A stretch of 6,229 nucleotides of DNA from Candidatus Zhuqueibacterota bacterium 4484_219 (GTDB lineage Bacteria; Zhuqueibacterota; JdFR-76; 4484-219): contig MZGM01000108.1 in NCBI GenBank assembly GCA_002085035.1, forward strand, positions 1-6,229. Direction: 5' to 3'. This document shows positions 1-6,010 of this stretch, piece by piece. The notes beneath the pieces were generated by a model. That model was not told the DNA's origin. It searched no databases and saw only the letters and a list, made by a program, of their open reading frames with translations. How positions within the stretch are numbered: the first letter of the stretch is position 1; each line of letters opens with the position of its first letter. A program made the translations under genes and the position numbers.

Positions 1-1260
1 GGCTTTTTCTTATTATTTGTGACAAGTGATCGATTCATAACCGTAAGATATTTTCCCAGATATGGTGTGGTGTATCCTTTGGGGGCGATCGGACGTTATT
101 TTTTAGTCTTTTTGCTACTTTCCCATGTGATAATTCTGATTAATTTAGAGAGTACTTTACGATATGCCAGGGGTAGTTTTCGTAGTGCAATAAAAGTTCC
201 ATTCCTCGGGCTTATTATTGGGGTTTTTTATATCATTGTTGCTGCCAGTTACATGCTGATGTACTCTCGCTTGAATTTAAGCCTTTTGACCATTGGCTGT
301 GCTATAATTGTGGTTCTGGCTGGCTTGTTCATCTATTATCTCATCAAAAACCAATTAATGCAGGCTGAAATCCAGGTGGGCAGGCAGGTGGTTTACTCCT
401 CGGTGATGGTATTGATCGTTGGTGGGTACTTGATATTTATAGGCTTAGTAGTCAAACTGATTCAGATTCTAGGAACCAGTCCAAAACTTTTCGTCTCAAT
501 TTTAGCTTCGTTTGCAGTAATATGTATAATGATGGCGATAGTGGCCTCAGAGTCTTTGAGAAAGCGAATTAAGACCTTTATCGACAGGAACTTCTATCGA
601 AATAAATACGATTATCGCGAAGAGTGGAGCAAATTAAGCGATGAGATGTCTTCAATTATGAGCACCGAAGAGTTGCTAACTACAATTATCAATAGTATAG
701 CAAACATTATGTTTATTAATAAAATAGCATTGATCGGGGTTCTGAGTCTGGGCGGAAAATCAAATGGAGAAAGGTTCAGCAAAGAAGATTTTGAGCTGTT
801 GGAGATCATTGCTAATCAATCCTCCATTGCTATCCAAAATGCCAAACTGAGTGAGGAGTTAATTGTTTCCAAAGAGTTGGAATCTTTTCACAAGGTATCT
901 TCATTTGTTATTCACGATCTGAAAAATGCTATTTCCATGTTGTCGATGATGGTGAAAAATTCCGAAACCAATCTTAACAACGCTGAATTTCAACAGGACA
1001 TGCTTGCTACAATTTCGAATGCAATTGAGAGGATGCAAGCTTTGATTTCGAGGATATCCACAGTGCCTAAAGAGATGGTGCCCAATTTTCAATATTGTGA
1101 CCTTAACTCCCTTATCAATCGCGGAAAAATAGAGGTTGAAAGTGAAGTACATAAAGGGACTACCTTTTCCATAAAACTTCCAGTGACCAAGGCGGCAGAA
1201 GATTCTTTCATCTCAACCTCTCAGAGCGAGGTAGTAGAAGTGGAAGAAAGCGTGAAGTGA
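1..1260 (+). CDS. prsK: PrsK-like membrane histidine kinase of the XrtA/PEP-CTERM system, 5'-partial, GAF and ATPase domains internally deleted
   Basis: Sensor kinase expected to phosphorylate the PrsR regulator encoded next to it. The frame is open from base 1, so the N-terminus lies outside the window; the GTG at 19 is only the first possible start inside it. Residues below count from that GTG. About five membrane helices are visible (roughly 26-43, 63-81, 89-108, 126-146, 157-174), followed by the cytoplasmic linker with FYRNKYDYREEW (about 192-203), which I recognise from PrsK proteins. A GAF start (from about 216) jumps from KIA (237) to the GAF end LIGVLSLGG. The HisKA H-box IHDLKN has phospho-acceptor H299. 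After DLNSLIN (367) the sequence goes straight to the last ATPase strand, RGKIEVESEVHKGTTFSIKLP-like, so the N, G1, F and G2 boxes are absent. Only about 83 residues follow the histidine, where some 230 are usual. Family assignment is firm; catalytic activity is very doubtful. The stop lies 42 bp before prsR. Confidence 0.85.
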   Translation, partial: GFFLLFVTSDRFITVRYFPRYGVVYPLGAIGRYFLVFLLLSHVIILINLESTLRYARGSFRSAIKVPFLGLIIGVFYIIVAASYMLMYSRLNLSLLTIGCAIIVVLAGLFIYYLIKNQLMQAEIQVGRQVVYSSVMVLIVGGYLIFIGLVVKLIQILGTSPKLFVSILASFAVICIMMAIVASESLRKRIKTFIDRNFYRNKYDYREEWSKLSDEMSSIMSTEELLTTIINSIANIMFINKIALIGVLSLGGKSNGERFSKEDFELLEIIANQSSIAIQNAKLSEELIVSKELESFHKVSSFVIHDLKNAISMLSMMVKNSETNLNNAEFQQDMLATISNAIERMQALISRISTVPKEMVPNFQYCDLNSLINRGKIEVESEVHKGTTFSIKLPVTKAAEDSFISTSQSEVVEVEESVK

Positions 1261-1302
1261 AATCACTATTCAGGTATTTTAGACAGGACATACAAGATAA
1301 AT

Positions 1303-2700
1303 ATGGACAATTCCGAGAAAAAAAATAATGCGATTTTAGTGGTAGATGATGAAGAAGGTATCCGCACTCAATTAAAGTGGGCCCTTGCCAGTGAATATCG
1401 GGTGCTGTTGGCCGCAGATGAGGAGCAAGCTATCCAGGTACTTGAAAATGAGAACCCTAATTTGGTTATTTTGGACATCGCCTTAGCTACACGCACTCAT
1501 AATGCTGATGGACTTCAGCTTTTACAAAAGATTTTAGCTTTTAATCCCAAGACTAAAGTGGTTATGATTACTGGAAATGAAAAACGGGCTCTGGCTCTTC
1601 AGTCTATCGAATTAGGTGCTTACGATTTTTATCAAAAGCCTATTAATATGGAAGAGCTCAAAATTACCCTCAAAAGGGCTCTTTATATTCAAAAGCTCGA
1701 GCTGGAAAATGAAGCACTGTTTTTACGGTTGCAAGAGAAACAGAAATTTGCAGATATCATCGGCAGTTGTCCTAAGATGCTGGAAGTGTTCAGCATCATC
1801 AAAAGAATTTCTAGCACAGATGCAACAGCTCTTATTTATGGTGAAAGTGGAACAGGTAAAGAATTGGTAGCCAGGGCCATTCATTTTCAAAGCCCTCGCA
1901 ACAAAAAACCCTTTGTGACTATAAATTGTGGGGCAATTCCGGAGAACTTGTTAGAGAGCGAGCTCTTTGGACATGAGAAAGGTTCATTTACTGGTGCTCA
2001 TATTCAACGAAAAGGTAAGTTAGAAGTTGCCAATGGAGGCACGGTATTTTTGGATGAAATCGGTGAACTGAGTCCTGCTCTGCAAGTAAAGATCTTACGA
2101 TTCTTGCAGGAGAAAGAGATCGAAAGAGTAGGGGGGAGAACACCTATTCAATTGGATGTGCGGGTTATTGCTGCCACCAATCGGGATTTGAACAACGAAA
2201 TCGAGACAGGGAGATTTCGGAGTGATTTGTACTATCGTTTGAGTGTAATAACTATTAATTTGCCTCCACTTAGGGAAAGAGGAGATGATGTTATACTATT
2301 AGCCAATTCTTTTTTGCATAAATTTGCGCGAGAATATGGCAAAAGTAACTACCGTTTTGATGTAGAATCATTGAAGTTAATGCAACAATACCACTGGCCT
2401 GGTAATGTACGGGAATTGGAAAACAAGGTCAAACGGGCTGTGATTATGGCTGAGGGTAATATCATTACACCTGAAGATTTGGGGTTGAGCATAAGCGAGG
2501 GTACTGCCAAGAAATCCCTCAGAGAATTAGTGACTGAGCTGGAGAAGAAGACCATCGCTGAAGCCTTACAGCGGAATAAAGGCAATATTTCTCAAACTGC
2601 CAGGGAATTGAAAATTACGCGCACTACTCTTTATGATCTGCTAAAAAAATACAACATCAAACCCAAAAAGATGCTATTCAGGGAGCGTACATATGTATAA
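1303..2700 (+). CDS. prsR: PrsR-like sigma-54-dependent response regulator
   Basis: NtrC-type activator of 465 residues, full length for the family. The receiver domain (about 10-125) has acidic D15/D16, phospho-acceptor D58 in VILDIA, T90 in MITGN and K112 in QKP. The AAA+ domain (about 150-390) has Walker A GESGTGKE at 180-187, the sigma-54 contact loop as GSFTGA at 227-232, Walker B GGTVFLDE at 245-252, and the FRSDLYYRL segment at 305-313. A Fis-type helix-turn-helix (about 427-450, GNISQTARELKITRTTLYDLL) ends the protein. The protein should open sigma-54 promoters when phosphorylated. PrsR is known to pair with PrsK in exosortase systems, and the neighbour upstream supports that name over generic NtrC. 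The ATG at 1303 is preceded by a weak AGGA (1285-1288) about 14 nt away, so translation may be modest. All catalytic motifs are intact, unlike in its kinase. I saw no sigma-54 promoter within the window. Confidence 0.9.
   Translation: MDNSEKKNNAILVVDDEEGIRTQLKWALASEYRVLLAADEEQAIQVLENENPNLVILDIALATRTHNADGLQLLQKILAFNPKTKVVMITGNEKRALALQSIELGAYDFYQKPINMEELKITLKRALYIQKLELENEALFLRLQEKQKFADIIGSCPKMLEVFSIIKRISSTDATALIYGESGTGKELVARAIHFQSPRNKKPFVTINCGAIPENLLESELFGHEKGSFTGAHIQRKGKLEVANGGTVFLDEIGELSPALQVKILRFLQEKEIERVGGRTPIQLDVRVIAATNRDLNNEIETGRFRSDLYYRLSVITINLPPLRERGDDVILLANSFLHKFAREYGKSNYRFDVESLKLMQQYHWPGNVRELENKVKRAVIMAEGNIITPEDLGLSISEGTAKKSLRELVTELEKKTIAEALQRNKGNISQTARELKITRTTLYDLLKKYNIKPKKMLFRERTYV
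2680..2685 (+). promoter_or_regulatory. Ribosome binding site of the export protein gene
   Basis: AGGGAG lies inside the end of prsR, 7 nt before the ATG at 2693. It favours this ATG over the in-frame ATG at 2711. The start overlaps the last 8 bases of prsR, which suggests translational coupling. Confidence 0.6.
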
Positions 2701-3685
2701 AATTGCTTACATGAATTGCGTGGTTACATTTTGTGTTTCCATTCTGCTTATTCTGGGGATTTTCTGGTTGGGCACTTCATTACCAGTTTGGGCTCAGGAG
2801 TACATCATTGGTGCAGACGATGTTCTCAACGTTACCTTTTGGCAACAGCCGGATCTCAATTCAACGGTGAAAGTAGGACAAGATGGTAAAATAGAACTGC
2901 CAGTGATTGGCAGTATTCAAGCTGCAGGTCTGACCCCGTCGCAACTCAGTAGAAGAATTGCTGAGAGGATTTCTCTTTTCAATACTAAGATTACCCAGGC
3001 GTCGGTGGTTGTAGTGCAATATGGAAGCAAAAAGATCTACGTGACTGGTCATGTCCTGAATCCAGGAAAGTACACCTTTGAGTCTATCCCAAATTTGTGG
3101 GAGTTGATTTTGGAGGCAGGTGGTCCAGCAGAAACGGCGATTCTCAGTAATATTAAAATCATCCGAGGTAGTGCGGAAGGAAAGAAGTCAATTGTAGTTG
3201 ACTTAACAAAATTTTTGGAGAAGGGGAATATTTCAGAACTGCCAAAACTGTATCCTGGGGATACTGTTTACATACCGGGTGTGACTGGTGCGGTTGCGGG
3301 GGCAGCGGGTGGCTCGCCTTTGGCGCCGCGAAATGTTGTTTATATTTTTGGACAGATAGCAAATCCTGGCGCTTATACTTACGAAGACCGGCTTACCCTG
3401 CTGCAAGCAATTGTCACTGCTGGGGGAATGACACCAGAGGCTGCAACGGATCGGGTAAAGATCTACATGGAGGGTTCCGTTTATCCTGTGGTAGCTACTG
3501 TAAATCTCAAGAATTTGGAGAAAAACAATACTATAATGCCCTTTTATCTTCATAAAGGCGACACGATTTATGTGCCGTCGCGTACGTCTACCTGGTCAAG
3601 ATCAATTGGGGCAGTGGCTGCTACGGTGTTCCGGTACTCGATAGCACCGCTTATTTCTGTAATAGTCTACAATGCCATTCGCTAA
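2693..3685 (+). CDS. Polysaccharide export protein, Wza/BexD-type, Poly_export plus two SLBB domains
   Basis: Outer-membrane or periplasmic component that passes exopolysaccharide out of the cell. It has 330 residues. A hydrophobic signal peptide occupies about 1-34, with a plausible signal peptidase I site after VWA (34/35). The mature protein begins EYIIGADDVLNVTFW, the hallmark opening of the Poly_export domain (about 36-110, containing DGKIELPVIGSI). A first SLBB domain spans about 113-165 (KIYVTGHVLNPGKY) and a second about 214-265 (VVYIFGQIANPGAYTY). They are separated by a Gly/Ala-rich linker, VTGAVAGAAGG. The end (about 304-326) is hydrophobic and could be a membrane-inserting helix comparable with the C-terminal helix of Wza; that is inference. 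There is no lipobox cysteine at the cleavage site, whereas classical Wza is a lipoprotein. The gene overlaps prsR by 8 bp and belongs to the same operon. Its functional partner is the chain-length protein beyond the inserted element. Confidence 0.9.
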   Translation: MYKIAYMNCVVTFCVSILLILGIFWLGTSLPVWAQEYIIGADDVLNVTFWQQPDLNSTVKVGQDGKIELPVIGSIQAAGLTPSQLSRRIAERISLFNTKITQASVVVVQYGSKKIYVTGHVLNPGKYTFESIPNLWELILEAGGPAETAILSNIKIIRGSAEGKKSIVVDLTKFLEKGNISELPKLYPGDTVYIPGVTGAVAGAAGGSPLAPRNVVYIFGQIANPGAYTYEDRLTLLQAIVTAGGMTPEAATDRVKIYMEGSVYPVVATVNLKNLEKNNTIMPFYLHKGDTIYVPSRTSTWSRSIGAVAATVFRYSIAPLISVIVYNAIR

Positions 3686-3755
3686 AAACTTCATCTTAGC
3701 GCGGCAAAACTGCCAGTTCAAGGATATAGAATAATGTAGTTAGCATAATCCCATA

Positions 3756-3813
3756 GATGAAAAAATTAAAATATCAAATATCAAAATGCAAAACGACAAA
3801 TCAAAATTCAAAA
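3756..3813 (+). repeat. Left terminal inverted repeat of the IVS-like unit
   Basis: AT-rich arm beginning GATGAAAAAATTAAAATATC, with a loose internal ATCAAA periodicity. It pairs with 4220-4276: the inner 46 bases match at 36 positions, and the outer 12 match with one mismatch and one gap. The presumed ATG of the enclosed gene (3786) is inside it. Confidence 0.6.
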
Positions 3814-3962
3814 AGGAATTCAAAGAGAGATTGTATCATTTTGTACTGAGATTAATAGAATTTATAGACAGATTACCTCAAGATAATGTTTCCAGAAGAA
3901 TTGGGGATTAATTATTAAGAAGTGGCACCAGCATTCTTGGCAATTATATAGAAGGGCAATCA

Positions 3963-4000
3963 GCGAGCCCTGTAGAAATAAATTATTTCACAGAGCAAGC
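3963..4000 (+). repeat. Imperfect palindrome, source of the frameshifting insert
   Basis: Imperfect inverted repeat whose core is CTGT-a-GAAAT...ATTTC-ACAG (3970-3993, one bulged base), with partly matching outer GC-rich ends (GCGAGC against GCAAGC). The 32 bases from 3969 to 4000 are the part not expected in the four-helix-bundle family, so a small palindromic unit appears to have been inserted. Confidence 0.5.
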
Positions 4001-4105
4001 AGTAAAAAGGATTTCACAAACTATTTCAACACATCACTAAAATCAACAAATGAGAGTAAATTGTGGCTTGCACTGCTTCAAGATAGTAAACGTGCCAAGT
4101 CTGAT

Positions 4106-4135
4106 GCCTGCCCGCCTGCCCGGCCAGGGGCCAGG
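4106..4135 (+). repeat. GC-rich 30-bp insert made of two tandem 8-mers and two tandem 7-mers
   Basis: The segment is exactly GCCTGCCC twice (4106-4121) followed by GGCCAGG twice (4122-4135). The two halves are partly complementary, and CCTGCCC can fold on GGGGCCAGG. It is 26 G/C of 30 in an AT-rich neighbourhood and adds ten codons, in frame, to the four-helix-bundle sequence between KSD and KVDWF. Confidence 0.75.
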
Positions 4136-4219
4136 AAAGTCGATTGGTTTTTGAAAGAGTTAGAGGAAATTGGCAATATTTTTGCGTCGGGTATTTTGAC
4201 TCTTAAGGGGAAGAAGTAA

Positions 4220-4276
4220 TTTTAAATTTTGATATGTGATTTTAATATTTTATTTTTGATATTTTATTTATTCATC
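4220..4276 (+). repeat. Right terminal inverted repeat of the IVS-like unit
   Basis: Starts immediately after the stop codon of the four-helix-bundle pseudogene and ends with ATTTATTCATC, the complement of the GATGAA-type outer end of the left arm. A/T richness alone gives some chance matching, but the shared outer GATGAA and the collinear ATCAAAATT blocks argue for a true pair. Confidence 0.6.
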
Positions 4277-4312
4277 AAAAATTTTTTACCAGAAAAAGAT
4301 TTTATCAATATA

Positions 4313-4319
4313 AGGTGAG
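4313..4319 (+). promoter_or_regulatory. Ribosome binding site of the chain-length gene
   Basis: AGGTGAG lies 6 nt before ATG 4326, a strong and well-spaced site that fixes the start. No convincing -35/-10 pair or sigma-54 site is visible between the inserted unit and this gene, so expression probably still relies on read-through from upstream. Confidence 0.7.
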
Positions 4320-4325
4320 TAAAAA

Positions 4326-5906
4326 ATGGATTTGACTGCGGGCAAGAAAATTGACTTTCAGTTATACTGGCAAATTTTTTGGAAAAGAAAACTATGGTTT
4401 TTCATTCCTTTTTTCTTAGTTATTGCTGGAACCATTGCTTATATCACTCAGGTTCGACCAGTTTATCAATCTTCAACAGTAGTGATGATTGGCAGAACGC
4501 GTCTGATTAGTAGGTCAATGGAACGCATGGTGCCGGGGGTTTCGGATCGGGAGCGTATAGATTCGATAAAAAGACAGATTTTAAGTTATGAATATCTACG
4601 ACAGTTAATTAATGTTCTAAATTTAAAAAGCGATGAAAGGGTGAGATTGCAGGCTGAAAAGGCTAAGGAGCGGTATCCAGATCTTAGTTTGGATGAAATT
4701 ATGGAGATGATTTGGGTCAATCGCCTACGGCGAATGTGTACAGTTCGTCAACGAGGCAATAACTTTATTGAGATTAGTGTCCAGAGTTATAGTCCCGATG
4801 TTGCCTATCTATGGGCTAAAACCTTGACTCAAATTTTCATAGATGAATCTTTAAAAAATGAAGTAGGGGGAATTCGGGGAGCTCTGGATTTCAGTACAGA
4901 ACAATTGGAGATTTATAAAAAGAAGTTACAAGAAGCTGAAGAGAATCTCAAAAATTTTAAGGCGGGATTAGTAGAAAATCAAATTAAGGATCGCTATGAT
5001 GTAAGCCCTGCTAAATTGGAACAGCTTAATTCTTTGATCACATCGATGGATGTGGAGATAAATAGCAAAACGGAACAGTTGCAGCTAATTAGATCGAAGA
5101 TTTCCGAAACCGCTCTCTCGAGGGATATGCCTTATACTTCTCGGATGGCACTATATAAAGCACAACTTTTAGAAAAAGCTACCCAAGTTTCTGAACTTAT
5201 GTTAAAATTCTCCTGGCGTGATCCCCAAGTTCTGCGACTTAACGAAGAGATTGCTCAACTACGTGAGCAGATTGTGGACGAAATAAAACAGGCTGTCAGC
5301 TCCTACTATCAAATCAATGATCATTCACAATATAACCTAGTGGTACAGAGGGAGATTATTTCTATTGATCTGGATCTACTGCAACGCCGTAAAGAGACCT
5401 TATCAAATTTACTAGCGGCTATGGAACGAACCTATACTAAAGGCCCCTCGCGAGAAATAACTTTATCGCGATTAGAACAGGAAGTGGCGCTTAATAGGGA
5501 AATCTATGATATGTTTTTGCGTCAAACCCAGGGAACCCAGATTGAGCAGTCTCTTCAACGGACAGAAGCAGAATTTAAGTACAGGATTATAGAACCGGCA
5601 ACCAGACCTCTTAAACCAGTGAAACCGAGTAAGAAAAAATTGTTAGCAGTAGGATTAATGTTAGGTTTGGGTCTCGGCTTCGGGTTGGTATATGGGATGG
5701 AGTATGTTGATCGGTCCTTCCGAACTGTCGAGGATGTGCAATCCTATCTCTCGCTGCCAGTATTGGGGACAATACCAGAGATTGCTTTTCAGCCCGAGGC
5801 GGCTTCGAACGAGAAAAATCGCAAATTGTTAGTAGCTGGAATAATTGTTTTCGTCTTGATAAGCGTATCTGCCGTACTATTTTTGATATTTGGCCAAGGA
5901 GGGTAG
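4326..5906 (+). CDS. XrtA-type polysaccharide chain-length determinant (Wzz/GumC family)
   Basis: Inner-membrane co-polymerase that sets polymer length and bridges to the outer-membrane export protein. It has 526 residues. A cytoplasmic N-terminus of the Wzz type (about 8-22) is followed by membrane helix 1 (about 23-42) and the typical RPVYQSS continuation. A long periplasmic region contains predicted coiled coils (about 175-260 and 285-400, rich in E/K/Q/L). A GNVR-type segment, LSRLEQEVALNREIYDMFL, is followed by the conserved Pro-rich EPATRPLKPVKPSKKK. Helix 2 lies at about 439-457, and a third helix (about 501-522) ends the protein. There is no C-terminal tyrosine-kinase domain (no Walker motifs), so any kinase would be a separate gene. 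The length, the third helix and the PrsK/PrsR neighbours match the exosortase-associated subgroup. Its link to the upstream export gene is broken by a 640-bp gap that contains the IVS-like unit. Confidence 0.88.
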   Translation: MDLTAGKKIDFQLYWQIFWKRKLWFFIPFFLVIAGTIAYITQVRPVYQSSTVVMIGRTRLISRSMERMVPGVSDRERIDSIKRQILSYEYLRQLINVLNLKSDERVRLQAEKAKERYPDLSLDEIMEMIWVNRLRRMCTVRQRGNNFIEISVQSYSPDVAYLWAKTLTQIFIDESLKNEVGGIRGALDFSTEQLEIYKKKLQEAEENLKNFKAGLVENQIKDRYDVSPAKLEQLNSLITSMDVEINSKTEQLQLIRSKISETALSRDMPYTSRMALYKAQLLEKATQVSELMLKFSWRDPQVLRLNEEIAQLREQIVDEIKQAVSSYYQINDHSQYNLVVQREIISIDLDLLQRRKETLSNLLAAMERTYTKGPSREITLSRLEQEVALNREIYDMFLRQTQGTQIEQSLQRTEAEFKYRIIEPATRPLKPVKPSKKKLLAVGLMLGLGLGFGLVYGMEYVDRSFRTVEDVQSYLSLPVLGTIPEIAFQPEAASNEKNRKLLVAGIIVFVLISVSAVLFLIFGQGG

Positions 5907-5937
5907 TCAGAACAGTATTGTTCCTCCTTGTTTATTT
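5895..5937 (+). terminator. Probable Rho-independent terminator after the chain-length gene
   Basis: CAAGGAGG (5895-5902) pairs perfectly with CCTCCTTG (5923-5930), and AACA (5911-5914) pairs with TGTT (5919-5922) around a GTAT loop, leaving an 8-base bulge on the 5' side. A TTTATTT tract follows. The left stem overlaps the last codons of the gene, just before its TAG. It probably ends the polysaccharide operon. Confidence 0.65.
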
Positions 5938-5941
5938 GGTA

Positions 5942-5955
5942 TGACAAATTTGTCA
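5942..5955. repeat. Perfect 14-bp palindrome
   Basis: TGACAAATTTGTCA is its own reverse complement. It sits between the terminator and the GxxExxY gene and could be an operator for a dimeric regulator or part of the repeat unit that follows. Neither role is shown. Confidence 0.5.
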
Positions 5956-5978
5956 CGCAAAGACGCTAAGACGCAAAG
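5955..5978 (+). repeat. Three tandem 8-bp repeats upstream of the GxxExxY gene
   Basis: ACGCAAAG, ACGCTAAG, ACGCAAAG in direct succession, one base differing in the middle copy. From memory, ACGCAAAG-type tandem repeats often precede GxxExxY genes in environmental genomes; I could not check this. The repeats stop 32 bp before the start codon. Confidence 0.7.
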
Positions 5979-6010
5979 CTACTAAGCATTTGCAAGGGAG
6001 AGATTGTTGA

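Larger units (their letters stand above)
3786..4219 (+). pseudogene. Four-helix-bundle protein (S23 / 23S rRNA intervening-sequence protein family), disrupted
   Basis: Small helical-bundle protein of the S23/IVP family, whose role is unknown. From ATG 3786 the reading is KFKKEFKERLYHFVLRLIEF...VSRRIGD, then TAA at 3909-3911 where the family usually has Gln (a single CAA to TAA change). It continues LLRSGTSILGNYIEGQSAS to 3968. About 32 extra bases (3969-4000) shift the frame. From 4001 the family sequence resumes in another frame as SKKDFTNYFNTSLKSTNESK, then WLALLQDSKRAKSD. A 30-bp GC-rich insert adds ACPPARPGAR, and the protein then finishes VDWFLKELEEIGNIFASGIL to the stop at 4217-4219. 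Without both inserts it would be about 124 residues, normal for the family. Three separate lesions with otherwise well-kept sequence point to recent decay. Family recognition is firm; no function can be claimed for this copy. Confidence 0.85.
3756..4276 (+). mobile_element. IVS-like insertion unit: four-helix-bundle gene between imperfect terminal inverted repeats
   Basis: A 521-bp unit fills most of the gap between the export and chain-length genes. Its ends form an imperfect inverted repeat (3756-3813 against 4220-4276) with 46 of 58 aligned positions identical. The decayed gene fits exactly between them: its start codon lies inside the left arm, and its stop codon ends one base before the right arm. 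This layout resembles the intervening sequences of 23S rRNA in Leptospira, Coxiella and others, where an S23 gene sits between complementary ends, but here it lies in a protein-coding locus. No target duplication is evident at the edges (CCATA before, AAAAA after). The rest of the gap, 3686-3755 and 4277-4312, holds nothing I can assign beyond weak 4-5 bp hairpins. Confidence 0.55.

Noticed and set aside
19..21. GTG as the true start of the kinase gene
   Set aside because: The frame is open back to base 1 and the encoded part begins in the middle of a multi-helix membrane region, so the gene is cut by the window edge.
901..1152. Minus-strand reading frame of 83 codons opposite the kinase gene
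   Set aside because: It lies opposite the HisKA region and shows no family resemblance.
3233..3553. Minus-strand reading frame of 106 codons opposite the export gene
   Set aside because: It is a shadow of a strongly conserved plus-strand gene and has no recognisable domain.
3681..3714. Small hairpins after the export gene (GCTAA/TTAGC and GGCA/TGCC) as a terminator
   Set aside because: The stems are only 4-5 bp and no T tract follows.
3923..3942. TGGCAC...TTGG resembling a sigma-54 promoter
   Set aside because: The -12 element does not have TTGC at the required spacing, and the site lies inside the conserved coding part of the four-helix-bundle pseudogene.
3750..4282. Target-site duplication flanking the IVS-like unit
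   Set aside because: The bases next to the two outer ends (CCATA and AAAAA) do not match.
4256..4314. TTGATA and TATAAG as a possible promoter for the chain-length gene
   Set aside because: TTGATA has no -10 box at 16-18 bp spacing, and TATAAG overlaps the ribosome binding site. In such AT-rich DNA these matches are expected by chance.
5955..5978. CRISPR-like array
   Set aside because: The repeats are 8 bp and directly abut, with no spacers.
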